DNA of 64,000 nt from Bacteroidota bacterium (GCA_023461035.1 JAEWOD010000005.1:19811-83810), one strand, 5' to 3'; positions 35,392-44,617 are shown, counted from the stretch's first letter. Program-made: numbers and translations. Notes: a model not told the origin generated them from the letters alone.

Positions 35392-37125
35392 TTAACTCAC
35401 GATTTTAGCTTCGTATTCGCTTTCATTTCCAAGTCGGTCAACCGCTTGAATCACAATCATATCCAGTTTTTTTCCGTCTTTATGCTTTTGTAAAGTCTGT
35501 ACGGTCGTTTTGGAATCGAGAATTTCCGTTTCCCATGTTTCGCCGTATCGTTTATACAGCAACCAATGCGATACATTTTCTTCTTTTTTCAATGACCAAT
35601 TGACTTCGATATTATTTTGTTGGTCAGAAAGAAAAAGGCCTGGTCTTTCGGAAATCAGGGGCTTTAACCAAGGTGATTTGGGAATCAATGCTTTTTCTTT
35701 ATACGGTCCTTCTTTTAATTTGTAAAGCATATTGGAATTCAGGCCTGCCATACTCCAATGCGCTACGCCTGCGCTGTTGGGAACCAATTGGCGGGTTAAT
35801 TCGATTTGACGAACAATTTCCGATGGTCTATCAGAAGATTTTATTTCAACTGTATTTAACCCCGGCCACAAATGACGGTTATGTTTGTTTTCAGATTCCC
35901 ACCAACTTAATAGCGAAGCGAAATTTTGTTTGGGAGAATCAACCGGCCAATATAACTGTGGTGTGAAATAATCAATCCAGCCTTCATTTAACCATAATTT
36001 GGCATCAGCGTACAATTCGTCATATTGAGAAAGCCCGCTTACACCGTTTGGGAATCCGGGTTTCCAGATACCGAACGGACTGATTCCAAATTTCACCCAA
36101 TCCTTTTCTGATTTGATTTCGGTATAAATTCGTTTGATGAATTGGTTTACGTTATCCCGTCTCCAGTCAGCTCTTGATAATTTTCCGCCGTTTCGTAAAT
36201 ACTCATTCCAAGAATCATCATCCGGAAAGTCTTTCCCGTTGTTATAAGAAGCATAGGGATAAAAATAATCATCAAAATGGATTCCGTCTATGTCATAGCG
36301 TTTTACCAGGTCTTTTACGATCTGGCTTGCATGGTCTTGAGTCGCTTTTTTTGCGGGATCAAACCAATACATTCCGTTTGCCAGACGGACGATTTCATTG
36401 GGCATTTTATTCACGATGGAAGAACTTGCAACTTTTCCGCCGTTTGTATGATGTGCCCGATATGGATTTAGCCACACATGCAATTCCATTCCTCTTTTAT
36501 GCGCTTCTTCCACCCAGAACTCCAATGGATCATAATAGGGTGAAGGAGCTTTTCCGTTTTCGCCTGTTAAAAACACCGACCAAGGCTCATAAGGACTGTC
36601 GTATAGAGCATCGCCAGATGGACGGGCCTGAAAGATTACAGCGTTAAAATTATTGTCTTTTAACTGATCCAAAATCTGAATAACTTCAGCTTTTTGTTGG
36701 TCTGTTGTCAAACCTCTTTTGGAAGGCCAGTTGATGTTGGCGACAGAAGCAATCCAGGCAGCACGAAATTCACGGTTTACTTTGGGTAATGCTATTTTGA
36801 TTCGCTCTTCTTCGGAATCTTTTCCGGATTTGGGTTTGGATTCTGAACGAGTACCGGTTTCACGCTGTAATTTTTGGTCTTCCGTTCTTTCCGTCGTTTC
36901 TTTATTCTGTTCGGCTTTTCGTGTTTTGCCATGTAAAGATTCAGATGAATTATCTTTGGTTGATTCTGAAGAATTATCCCGTGTGGAAGAATCGGATTTT
37001 GTATCCGAGTTACGGACTCCGGAACTGCTTCGGTCTCTTTGTTCGTATTGTTGTGTGGAACAAGAATTTAAAACTCCCAACAAGGAAATGGATAAGACGA
37101 ATAACTTAATCGTTTTCAGATTCAT
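35392..37125 (-). CDS. GHL10-family glycoside hydrolase lipoprotein
   Basis: About 577 residues from the ATG at 37125; the longer frame starts with GTG. The lipoprotein signal ends in LNSC. Residues about 25-105 are a low-complexity Ser/Glu/Lys/Arg linker with a DNSSES repeat. The catalytic domain opens with EFRAAWIASVANINWPS and includes QARPSGDALYDS, HVWLNPYRAH and the GIHFDDYFYP motif with paired acidic residues, as in GHL10 (DUF187/YngK-like). A short C-terminal beta domain follows. Likely surface-anchored; family members act on peptidoglycan or other glycans. Confidence 0.87.
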   Translation of the reverse strand: MNLKTIKLFVLSISLLGVLNSCSTQQYEQRDRSSSGVRNSDTKSDSSTRDNSSESTKDNSSESLHGKTRKAEQNKETTERTEDQKLQRETGTRSESKPKSGKDSEEERIKIALPKVNREFRAAWIASVANINWPSKRGLTTDQQKAEVIQILDQLKDNNFNAVIFQARPSGDALYDSPYEPWSVFLTGENGKAPSPYYDPLEFWVEEAHKRGMELHVWLNPYRAHHTNGGKVASSSIVNKMPNEIVRLANGMYWFDPAKKATQDHASQIVKDLVKRYDIDGIHFDDYFYPYASYNNGKDFPDDDSWNEYLRNGGKLSRADWRRDNVNQFIKRIYTEIKSEKDWVKFGISPFGIWKPGFPNGVSGLSQYDELYADAKLWLNEGWIDYFTPQLYWPVDSPKQNFASLLSWWESENKHNRHLWPGLNTVEIKSSDRPSEIVRQIELTRQLVPNSAGVAHWSMAGLNSNMLYKLKEGPYKEKALIPKSPWLKPLISERPGLFLSDQQNNIEVNWSLKKEENVSHWLLYKRYGETWETEILDSKTTVQTLQKHKDGKKLDMIVIQAVDRLGNESEYEAKIVS

Positions 37126-37235
37126 AAATAATTGAGTTGAATAAACCACAAAATAAACGAATTAGAAGTGAGATTAGTATTTAAATTCTGTGAAATTTAA
37201 CCAATTTATCTTAAGGATATTAACAATCTAAAGTT

Positions 37236-38786
37236 TTATTTTGAAAAATAATAATCAGAAGTACGTTCTGCTTTTTTGGGTTCCGGCCATTCGGTTGTTT
37301 TTCCTTCTTTGTCAAGCGGCATGATTTTTTTATCGCGGTTGACCAATTCCGGTTCTTCACAAGCCATATAAACCAAAGTTGCAGCCAGAATGGCATTATA
37401 TTTCAAATCATCAAAAACGATTTTGTCATAAGTATCCCGCTGCGTATGCCAGGTATAACCAAAATAACCCCAATTCAGTGAACCCATCATAAAAGCCGGA
37501 ATCCCATGTGAAATAAAGGAAGCATGGTCTGATCCTCCACCGCTTGGGCCTCCCGGAAAATCGGTTTCGATTTCTTTTCGGATATTTTCAGGAACCGGAT
37601 CTAACCAACGGGAAAGATAATCGTAAGATTTTTCAAATCCGCCGCCGCTGAGACGTGTAATTCTTCCGGTTCCGCTGTCAAAATTGAAGACGGCCTGCGT
37701 GTTTTGGACGATTTCAGGATGGTCTTCCACAAAAGCTCTTGAGCCGTTCAAACCTTGTTCTTCGCTTCCCCAAAGACATACCAGAATTGTACGTTTGTTG
37801 TCAGGATAAAATTTTTGTAATAATCTGGCAGCTTCCATTACAGTAATGGTACCGGTTCCATTATCGGTAGCCCCCTGACCTCCATCCCAGGAATCCAGAT
37901 GTGCTGAAAGAATTACGTATTCGTTTGGTTTTTCTTTTCCTTTGATTTCTGCAACGGTATTATAAACAGGAGCATTTCCTTTTGACTTTGATTCTACGTG
38001 AATAGACAATTTGGGTGCTTTTCCGTTTTCCGCCAAACGATATAACTGCTGATAAGACTCGTTTGCGATGTCAATCATCGGGATATTTTTTGTTTTGGCA
38101 CCAAAAATCCGGTTGGAACCCATGATGCCGGTCCAATTGGAAATAGCGATTGCCGCAGCTCCGTTTTCTTCCAAAATTCCGGGAAGTGTATTGTTAGTAT
38201 AACCGGTCAACTCCATAGATTTTTTCCAGGCGTCAGACTCTGATTTCTTTTGGTCAGATATTTTTTGATAAGTTTCTTCCGTTCCAAATTCTTTGTATTG
38301 ATAATCTGAACGACCGAAGTCCTGATTTTGAGAAATCAATACGATTTTTCCCTTCACTTTGGGCAACCAGGAATTAAATTCAGCTGCTGATTGAAACAAA
38401 GGCATGGCCACAACTTCTGCTACAATCGGTTTTTTGGTTGCAGGTGACCAGGCGAGCTGCATAGCATCCAATGATTTTACATAAGGTGAAATCATATCAA
38501 TGTGTGAAATACCTCTTTCCCAAGCTTTCCATGTTCCAAATTGTTCATTTTTAGCAGGAATTCCCCAACTTTTAAAAATGTCCACCGACCAGTTATTTGC
38601 ACTTTCCATCTGAGGCGAACCTACCAAACGGGGACCGATTTCGTCCAAAAGTTGATGTGCCAGATTTTCCAACTGCGAATGATTTTCGGTTTCGGTTACG
38701 AAATTTTGAACAGTTGGTTTTAGAACTTGTTGGGCATTTAGAAAGTAAAATGAAAGTAAAATACAAAGAAAATAAAATCGTTTCAT
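37236..38786 (-). CDS. Secreted M28-family metallopeptidase
   Basis: 516 residues with a signal peptide (KRFYFLCILLSFYFLNAQ). A protease-associated (PA) domain lies at about 120-250 between catalytic halves. Zinc ligands are visible in SAHLDSWDGGQGATDNGTG, the catalytic Glu pair in WGSEEQGLNGS, Asp in FNFDSGTG, and His in GSDHASF. Similar to bacterial carboxypeptidase Q-like exopeptidases. Monocistronic, with more than 100 bases on each side. Confidence 0.9.
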   Translation of the reverse strand: MKRFYFLCILLSFYFLNAQQVLKPTVQNFVTETENHSQLENLAHQLLDEIGPRLVGSPQMESANNWSVDIFKSWGIPAKNEQFGTWKAWERGISHIDMISPYVKSLDAMQLAWSPATKKPIVAEVVAMPLFQSAAEFNSWLPKVKGKIVLISQNQDFGRSDYQYKEFGTEETYQKISDQKKSESDAWKKSMELTGYTNNTLPGILEENGAAAIAISNWTGIMGSNRIFGAKTKNIPMIDIANESYQQLYRLAENGKAPKLSIHVESKSKGNAPVYNTVAEIKGKEKPNEYVILSAHLDSWDGGQGATDNGTGTITVMEAARLLQKFYPDNKRTILVCLWGSEEQGLNGSRAFVEDHPEIVQNTQAVFNFDSGTGRITRLSGGGFEKSYDYLSRWLDPVPENIRKEIETDFPGGPSGGGSDHASFISHGIPAFMMGSLNWGYFGYTWHTQRDTYDKIVFDDLKYNAILAATLVYMACEEPELVNRDKKIMPLDKEGKTTEWPEPKKAERTSDYYFSK

Positions 38787-38840
38787 GTGTTAGTGTTTGA
38801 ATTTCTAAATATAATCAGTTTCAAACAAGAATTCAAAATC

Positions 38841-38866
38841 AAAAAAAAGCACTCTAAAAAGAGTGC
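38841..38866 (-). terminator. Terminator of the META lipoprotein gene
   Basis: On the minus strand, stem GCACTCT / AGAGTGC with a 4-base loop followed by TTTTTTTT. It lies 25 bases past the stop at 38891. Confidence 0.85.
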
Positions 38867-38890
38867 CTAAATAGGGGGTTAGAAGCGGAA

Positions 38891-39325
38891 TCATTTTGAA
38901 TATTTCAAAATTTCTTTTCCGCTTTTATCCATGAAAACCAATTGATTTTCAATTATTTTATAGGAATCTACATTATTGAGCAGATTCAAATATTCGGTTT
39001 CTTTCACACCTTCACAAAACATTTTTGTAGTGCCTAAACCTTTGAAGCCGATATTATTTTGTTGGGTTGTAAAACTGCCAAACATCTGGTTACATCCGGT
39101 ATTTCCGGTCAGTTTTTTAGAAATGGATTCCATAACCAAAGTCGGTTTTTTGTTGGGGAATGCTTCGTCTATTGTCAATTCCGAACCATCATCAAATTGA
39201 GTCAAAGTCCAGCTTCCATTTAGTTCCAAATTCATGGTTTGTTCTTCAGAAGTACCGTTTTGGGTAGTACAGGACTGAAAAAATAAAAAAACCACGATGG
39301 CTGAGATTGTACCTAAATATTTCAT
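38891..39325 (-). CDS. META-domain (HslJ-like) lipoprotein
   Basis: 144 residues. The lipobox FFQSC gives a lipidated Cys19. The META fold motifs are GSWTLTQFDDG, the central GNTGCNQMFGSF (TGCN signature), and TKMFCEG followed by the YKIIENQLVFMDKSGKEIL strand pair. The family includes HslJ, linked to novobiocin tolerance in E. coli, but many members are of unknown role. A structured GC-rich element lies just upstream. Confidence 0.88.
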   Translation of the reverse strand: MKYLGTISAIVVFLFFQSCTTQNGTSEEQTMNLELNGSWTLTQFDDGSELTIDEAFPNKKPTLVMESISKKLTGNTGCNQMFGSFTTQQNNIGFKGLGTTKMFCEGVKETEYLNLLNNVDSYKIIENQLVFMDKSGKEILKYSK

Positions 39326-39386
39326 AATGCATAATTTTTTGAACGAAATTCAAAGGTTATGCCATAATTTATTATCTGTGAATCTT

Positions 39387-39490
39387 GCGTGACGGATAGT
39401 AGTGGAAATCCTTTTTGAAGGCGTAGCTCAAAAAGATTGAAACGGATAGCCGAGCCGAACTCCGAAGCTTTGCGGAGGAGTTCGGCACGC
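39387..39490. ncRNA. Structured GC-rich intergenic element, possible ncRNA or REP-like repeat
   Basis: Closed by complementary ends GCGTG (39387-39391) and CACGC (39486-39490). Inside are two hairpins: AATCCTTTTTGA / TCAAAAAGATT (39407-39418 with 39428-39438) and GCCGAACTCC / GGAGTTCGGC (39454-39463 with 39477-39486). CGGATAG occurs twice (39393 and 39443), flanking hairpin 1. It is much more GC-rich than its surroundings. From memory it resembles a recurrent intergenic element of flavobacteria, perhaps the Flavo-1 RNA; this is unverified. Lies between the symporter stop and the META gene start. Confidence 0.6.
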
Positions 39491-39497
39491 CAAAAAA

Positions 39498-40931
39498 CTA
39501 TTCGGCCTCGTAATTCAACGCTTTCTCCTGGTCGAATTCACCTTCCCATTTGGCGACAACAACAGAAGCCAGACAATTTCCGATGACATTTACCGAAGTC
39601 CTCGCCATGTCCATCAATTCATCAATTCCCAAAATCGCTGCTATGATGATAATGGGCAGCCCGAACTGGTCGGCAGTTGCAATTAAAATAATCAACGAAG
39701 CTCTGGGTACGGCAGCAACGCCTTTGCTGGTAATCATCAGCGTCAAACAGATTAATAATTGCTGTCCGACGGATAAATCCATCCCGGCGGCTTGGGCAAC
39801 AAAAATCGAAGCAAGCGAGAGATATAAAGTTGTGCCGTCCAGATTGAAACTATATCCTGTGGGTACAACAAAGGAAACAATCCTTCTCGGCACTCCGAAA
39901 TCTTCCATATTGGACATTACTTTTGGTAAAGCGGCATCTGAACTGGTCGTGGCAAAGGCGATGGAAACGGGTTCTTTCAGTGCATCTATAAATTGCCTGA
40001 TCGGGACTTTCATATACAGCGCAATCGGTAAAAGCACGCAAACAAGAAAAACTATCAATGCTCCGTAAAGTGTTAACAGCAACATAATCAGGTTTTTGAG
40101 AATTTCAATTCCCATGTGTCCGACCGTATAAGCCATGGCTGCCCCGACTCCGATCGGTGCAAAATACATGATGATGTTCGTGTATTTGAACATGGTTTCA
40201 GCCAGGCTTTCCATCAGATCGACCAGCGGTTTCCGTTTCTTTTCTTCGACCAGCGCAAGCCCGATTCCGAATACAACAGCAAAAACGACAATCTGTAAAA
40301 CTTTGTTTTCATACATGGATTTGATGATGTTTTCCGGGAAAACATCACGGAAAAAAGCCGTGGTTTTGAAAATCCATTGGACATTTTCCGGAAGGTCTGC
40401 CAATTCTGCTTTGTCGGCTTCCGGTATGGCACTTGATTTATCGGGAAGTTGGTGTTGCGGGATGTTGGACATATCGATTCCTTTTCCGGCTTGGGTAATG
40501 TTGATAGCGGCAAGCCCGATGAAAAGGGCAATGGTTGTTGCCGAATAAAAATAAGCAAGCGACTTCCAAGCCATTCGTCCGACTTGTTTTAAGTCAGAAT
40601 GTCCGGCAATTCCATATACCAATGTTGCAAATAAAATCGGCCCGACTATGGTTTTAACCAATCTTATGAATCCCTGACTCAACGGATGAAGCGATTTGGC
40701 GAAGTTCGGGTAATCATAACCCAAAACGGCTCCCAGAACTATGCTGAAAAGTATCCAGGTCGTAAGCGATTTCTTTTTGATACAATAAAATACCAGACTT
40801 AACAACGTAATCCAACGTGCACCAAACAAAACGTCATGAGGAACGATTCCAAAGAGAAATTCGATTCCAACCAAAATGGCGGTTATAGTAATCAAAATAA
40901 CAGGAATCAATACGTGTAGTTTGCTTTTCAT
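39498..40931 (-). CDS. Dicarboxylate/amino acid:cation symporter (DAACS, GltP/DctA-like)
   Basis: About 477 residues from the ATG at 40931; the longer frame uses TTG. About eight membrane helices plus the two re-entrant hairpins of the family. FATTSSDAALPKVMSN is the HP1 Ser-rich motif. PTGYSFNLDGTTLYL carries the NLDGT cation/substrate motif, and MARTSVNVIGNCLASVVVAKWEGEF is the conserved TM8 motif. Imports glutamate/aspartate or C4-dicarboxylates with Na+ or H+ at the inner membrane. Confidence 0.92.
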   Translation of the reverse strand: MKSKLHVLIPVILITITAILVGIEFLFGIVPHDVLFGARWITLLSLVFYCIKKKSLTTWILFSIVLGAVLGYDYPNFAKSLHPLSQGFIRLVKTIVGPILFATLVYGIAGHSDLKQVGRMAWKSLAYFYSATTIALFIGLAAINITQAGKGIDMSNIPQHQLPDKSSAIPEADKAELADLPENVQWIFKTTAFFRDVFPENIIKSMYENKVLQIVVFAVVFGIGLALVEEKKRKPLVDLMESLAETMFKYTNIIMYFAPIGVGAAMAYTVGHMGIEILKNLIMLLLTLYGALIVFLVCVLLPIALYMKVPIRQFIDALKEPVSIAFATTSSDAALPKVMSNMEDFGVPRRIVSFVVPTGYSFNLDGTTLYLSLASIFVAQAAGMDLSVGQQLLICLTLMITSKGVAAVPRASLIILIATADQFGLPIIIIAAILGIDELMDMARTSVNVIGNCLASVVVAKWEGEFDQEKALNYEAE

Positions 40932-41020
40932 GGTGCTCAATTAAGATGATTTTTTAACGAATTAAAAAATTAATTTCAACAAAAATAGTCAAATGAAGAT
41001 AAAATGCAATTTTGAGCAGT

Positions 41021-41827
41021 TTATAGATAGATGGATTGAAAATATTTTTGAAATATTTTTTGAATTTCACTGATTCCGTCGGTCAGACAAGCCGGTCCGG
41101 GCTGCAAAATAATTTCGGATTTTACTTCGTAGAGTTGGCTGTTTTTCACGGCGTTTATTTTTTCCCATCCTTTTCGGGCTCTGACTTTTTCGGGTTTGAA
41201 TTTTTTTCCGCACCATGAACCTATGATAATGTCAGGATTGCGTTCGATGACTTCATCGGGATTCAGAATCCGGTCTTTCCCTAAACCTTTTTCGGTCAAT
41301 TCGGGAAAACAGAGTTCGCCACCGCAGATTTCAATCAGTTCGCTGACCCATTGGATGGAAGAAATCAAAGGGTCGTTCCATTCTTCAAAAAATACTTTTG
41401 GTCTAAAAGGGAAAGATTTACTATCTTCTTTTGCATGATTCAAATTCGAAATATACCTATCAACTAATTTTTTTCCTTCCTTTTCGTTTCCGATCAAAGA
41501 GCAAAACTGCAAAACCATGCTCAAAGTTTCGTTAACACTCCGATGATTGAAAATAAACACATTGATGCCGTTTTTGATTAATTCCGAGGCGATATCGCGT
41601 TGCAAATCTGAATATCCCACTACCAAGTCCGGTTTCAGTTCGAGTATTTTTTCAAAATCAGCATCGATGAAATTGGAAACTTTGGGTTTTTCTTTTCGGG
41701 CTTGCGGCGGCCGGCGTGTAAATCCGCTGATTCCGACCAGTCTGTGTTCTTGTCCTATTTCATATAGGATTTCCGTTCCTTCTTCGGTCAGGCAGATGAT
41801 GCGTTTTGGAAAATGGGCTTGAAACAT
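41021..41827 (-). CDS. BtuF-like cobalamin/metal-chelate binding protein lacking a signal peptide
   Basis: 268 residues of the helical-backbone periplasmic-binding-protein fold: IICLTEEGTEILYEIGQEHRLVGIS, LELKPDLVVG and NPDIIIGSW. SIQWVSELIEICGGE is typical of BtuF-like proteins. Surprisingly the N-terminus (MFQAHFPKRIIC) has no signal peptide or lipobox and no upstream in-frame extension is visible. It may therefore be cytosolic or use another route. No ABC permease, ATPase or TonB receptor adjoins it. Confidence 0.8.
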   Translation of the reverse strand: MFQAHFPKRIICLTEEGTEILYEIGQEHRLVGISGFTRRPPQARKEKPKVSNFIDADFEKILELKPDLVVGYSDLQRDIASELIKNGINVFIFNHRSVNETLSMVLQFCSLIGNEKEGKKLVDRYISNLNHAKEDSKSFPFRPKVFFEEWNDPLISSIQWVSELIEICGGELCFPELTEKGLGKDRILNPDEVIERNPDIIIGSWCGKKFKPEKVRARKGWEKINAVKNSQLYEVKSEIILQPGPACLTDGISEIQKIFQKYFQSIYL

Positions 41828-41921
41828 TTGGTGAATTTAAACAGAAAAAAATAATTTGAAAGAATGAAAAATTGGTTGAAAAAATTCATTGAATAGATGA
41901 AAATAACCTTTCCGAATTCAT

Positions 41922-41929
41922 TAATTTTG
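41922..41929 (+). promoter_or_regulatory. -7 box TAATTTTG ahead of lpxK
   Basis: Exact TAnnTTTG ending 11 bases before the ATG at 41941; the same TTAATTTTGC string precedes the metK riboswitch. No TTG at -33 spacing. Confidence 0.45.
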
Positions 41930-41940
41930 CCGATTCATAA

Positions 41941-42990
41941 ATGGATATGAGCTGGAGAAAACTTTTACTTCCACTTTCGGGGCTTTTCTGGATAGGTGTT
42001 TCAATTCGAAATCTGCTTTATAAATTAGGCATTTTTAAATCTAAAAAATTTAAGATTCCTGTCATTTGTGTGGGTAATCTGTCTACAGGTGGAACAGGAA
42101 AATCGCCTCATGTGATTTTGGTGGCCGATTTATTAAAAGACGAATTGGAAATGGCGATGTTAAGTCGTGGCTATGGGCGCAAAACTTCCGGTTTGGTCAT
42201 TGCCAATTATGGTTCTAAAGTTTATGACATAGGCGATGAACCTTTGCAGTTTTTTAACCGTTTCCGCAATAAAATAGTTGTTGCCGTTTCTGAAAACAGA
42301 ATTATCGGCATCAATCATTTGGTAAAATATTACAAAACACAAGGTATTTTGATGGATGACGGATTCCAGCACCGACAGGTAAAGCCGGGTTATTCTATTT
42401 TGCTGACCGATTTTCATGATCTTTATACATCCGATTTTTTATTGCCCGCCGGAAATTTGCGGGAACCAAGGTCGGGAGCAAAAAGAGCAGATGTCATCAT
42501 CATTACGAAATGTCCTGATGCTTTTTCGGTAAAACAGCGCGATGCGATTTTGGCGAAAATCAATCCAAAGCATCATCAAAAAGTGTATTTCTCCAAAATC
42601 GTATATTCCAATTCGGCAATCGGTTACAGGTTCACGTTGGGGTCGGACGAATGGCGGGATTATGAAGTGGTATTGGTTACGGGAATTGCCAATTCCAAAC
42701 CTTTTGTGGATTTCGTAAAAGAAAGATTTAAAAATGTCCATCATTTGGAGTTTAGTGATCATCATAATTTTTCAATGGCCGATGTGCAGAAAATTGTTGA
42801 TCAGTTTGAGAAAATAAAGGCGTTACAAAAAGTTATTCTGACAACGGAAAAAGATTATATGCGCCTGAAAGACGAATCGGCCTTAATTGAAAATTTGTTT
42901 TATTTGCCAATTGAAGTTGAATTAAATGATTTGGATGGTTTTAAAGAAAATGTATTGAATTATGTTAGAAAAAATAAAAGAAGCAGTTGA
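41941..42990 (+). CDS. lpxK: Tetraacyldisaccharide 4'-kinase
   Basis: 349 residues. Phosphorylates the lipid A disaccharide at the inner membrane. A hydrophobic N-terminal helix (LLLPLSGLFWIGVSIRNLLY) is followed by the Walker A GNLSTGGTGKSP (about 41-52), LSRGYGRKT, and DDGFQHRQV, the catalytic Asp/His segment. ATG at 41941 or 41947 are both possible. The 3' end overlaps the purine nucleoside phosphorylase gene by 29 bases in another frame, so the two are translationally coupled. Confidence 0.94.
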   Translation: MDMSWRKLLLPLSGLFWIGVSIRNLLYKLGIFKSKKFKIPVICVGNLSTGGTGKSPHVILVADLLKDELEMAMLSRGYGRKTSGLVIANYGSKVYDIGDEPLQFFNRFRNKIVVAVSENRIIGINHLVKYYKTQGILMDDGFQHRQVKPGYSILLTDFHDLYTSDFLLPAGNLREPRSGAKRADVIIITKCPDAFSVKQRDAILAKINPKHHQKVYFSKIVYSNSAIGYRFTLGSDEWRDYEVVLVTGIANSKPFVDFVKERFKNVHHLEFSDHHNFSMADVQKIVDQFEKIKALQKVILTTEKDYMRLKDESALIENLFYLPIEVELNDLDGFKENVLNYVRKNKRSS

Positions 42991-43777
42991 GTACATCCGT
43001 CAGTTTATGACGGAACAACCTGAATATGTGGTGGTTTTGGGTTCTGGTTTGGGAAAGTTACAGGATGAAGTTCAGGATAAAGTTATCATCGATTATAAAA
43101 ACATTCCCAATTTTCCTCAAACCACGGTGGAGGGACATAAAGGAAGATTGATTTTTGGAAAAATAGAAGGAAAGCCTTTGTTGATGATGGCCGGTCGTTT
43201 TCATTTTTACGAAGGTTATTCGATGGAGGAAGTAACCTTTCCGATGCGGGTTTTCAAAGGATTGGGAATCGAAAAAGTAATTCTTTCCAATGCCAGCGGA
43301 GGCGTCAATCCGAACTATGAAGTAGGGGATGCGGTAGTGATTTCAGATCATATCAACATGATGCCGGAGCATCCGCTTCGCGGTAAAAATATAAACGAAT
43401 TGGGGCCCCGATTTGTGGATATGTCGGAAGCTTATGACAAAAAAATGCGTGAATTCGTAGTGGATTTCGGAGCAAAAAACGGAATCGAAGTGAAACAAGG
43501 TGTTTACATGGGACTGCAGGGTCCGACGTTTGAAACGCCGTCCGAATATGGATTGGTGAGGATTCTGGGAGCGGATTGTGTGGGTATGAGCACGGTTCCG
43601 GAAGTCATCGTGGCCAAACATATGGGAATGCGTGTTTTTTGTATTTCGGTGATTACGGATTTGGGAGGACCTGAAATTGCTTTTCCGGTTTCTCATGAAG
43701 ATGTACTGAATGCTGCCAATAAAGCCATGCCGAAAATTATTACGCTGGTAAAAGGTTTGATAGGAAGCGGAAATTAA
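42962..43777 (+). CDS. Purine-nucleoside phosphorylase (trimeric PNP family)
   Basis: 271 residues. Phosphorolysis of inosine/guanosine in purine salvage. Family motifs: VVLGSGLGKL, GRFHFYEGY, LSNASGGVNP, GVYMGLQGPTFETPSE, and DCVGMSTVPEVIVA. Length and motifs fit the low-molecular-mass trimeric PNP class rather than hexameric DeoD. The ATG at 42962 lies inside lpxK. Confidence 0.93.
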   Translation: MLEKIKEAVEYIRQFMTEQPEYVVVLGSGLGKLQDEVQDKVIIDYKNIPNFPQTTVEGHKGRLIFGKIEGKPLLMMAGRFHFYEGYSMEEVTFPMRVFKGLGIEKVILSNASGGVNPNYEVGDAVVISDHINMMPEHPLRGKNINELGPRFVDMSEAYDKKMREFVVDFGAKNGIEVKQGVYMGLQGPTFETPSEYGLVRILGADCVGMSTVPEVIVAKHMGMRVFCISVITDLGGPEIAFPVSHEDVLNAANKAMPKIITLVKGLIGSGN

Positions 43778-43807
43778 CCGAAATTCGAATTTTGCAAAAC
43801 GAAAAGA

Positions 43808-44125
43808 ATGTTTGAAAAATTAAAGAAACGTTGGAACATAGAAAGTAATTTTCAGCTGGTACTGATTTTAATTGTTTTTTCGATTACGGGATCTGCTTCT
43901 GCCTGGGTTTCAAAACCATTTGTAGAATTTTTGGGTCTCTCAGACGAAATGATGCCCAAATGGTTGTTTACTGTTTTACGTTTGATTTTGATTTTCCCGA
44001 TTTATAACGTGCTACTTATCATCATAGGAACCATTTTCGGACAATTTAAATTCTTTTGGGCATTTGAAAAGAAAATGTTTAGTAGATTTATTCCACAAAA
44101 AAACACAAGCACCGAAAAATCATGA
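43808..44125 (+). CDS. DUF6787 small membrane protein
   Basis: 105 residues with two membrane helices (FQLVLILIVFSITGSASAWV and LFTVLRLILIFPIYNVLLIIIGTIFG). The flanks MFEKLKKRWNI and FKFFWAFEKKMFSRF are typical of DUF6787. No function known. Its stop overlaps the next start (ATGA at 44122), and it starts 30 bases after PNP, so it likely belongs to the lpxK transcript. Confidence 0.8.
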   Translation: MFEKLKKRWNIESNFQLVLILIVFSITGSASAWVSKPFVEFLGLSDEMMPKWLFTVLRLILIFPIYNVLLIIIGTIFGQFKFFWAFEKKMFSRFIPQKNTSTEKS

Positions 44126-44538
44126 AAACCAAAATCTTCTTTTTATTTTTATTTGTTTGGATAGGTTTTTCTTTTGCACAAGAGAAAACAGAAAGCGCAG
44201 AAGAACCTTTTACCTATCTGGATTTAAAAGAAGAATTTGATTTGGTGGTTGATTTTACGATGGTGAATCCGGAATGTGCTACCAAACAACAGAATTTTTA
44301 CAGTACGATCATTGGGACAACCATCATAGAAGACAAAATCGAACGGATTACCATTTTGGTTCCTTGTTTGGGAAATGAATTCATACAAGGTGATTTGATC
44401 ACCATAAAACCTATCAAAACGCCCAAAAAGAACATTGTTTACACCATCCGGAATTATAAAAAAGATGGTCAGGAATTTTCAGATGTATTCGGTGGCGAAT
44501 TCCGTGCTGTTTGGGGCGAAGTAGTGAAGGTGCTGTAA
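44122..44538 (+). CDS. Secreted protein of unknown function
   Basis: 138 residues with a signal peptide (KTKIFFLFLFVWIGFSFAQ). Two cysteines in the mature part (PECATKQ and VPCLGNE) could form a disulfide. The rest looks beta-stranded. No family recognised. Translationally coupled to DUF6787 (4-base overlap) and probably the last gene of the lpxK run; heptamer repeats follow at once. Confidence 0.75.
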   Translation: MKTKIFFLFLFVWIGFSFAQEKTESAEEPFTYLDLKEEFDLVVDFTMVNPECATKQQNFYSTIIGTTIIEDKIERITILVPCLGNEFIQGDLITIKPIKTPKKNIVYTIRNYKKDGQEFSDVFGGEFRAVWGEVVKVL

Positions 44539-44554
44539 ATGTAGGAAGAAGGGA

Positions 44555-44609
44555 GATGGATGATGGATGATGGATGATGGATGATGGATGATGGATGATG
44601 GATGATGGA
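44555..44609. repeat. Perfect heptamer tandem repeat GATGGAT, 7.9 copies
   Basis: Seven full identical GATGGAT units plus six bases (55 bases). The longest perfect array in the window, located 16 bases after the 44122 gene. Confidence 0.92.
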
Positions 44610-44617
44610 ATGCATTT

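Noticed and set aside
36174..36647. 157-residue plus-strand open frame
   Set aside because: Antisense shadow of the GHL10 catalytic domain.
39550..40068. 172-residue plus-strand open frame, plus others at 40135 and 40214
   Set aside because: Shadows of the DAACS symporter gene; low-complexity hydrophobic translations only.
44555..44609. CRISPR-like array
   Set aside because: Perfect 7-base tandem repeat without spacers and no cas genes; a microsatellite.
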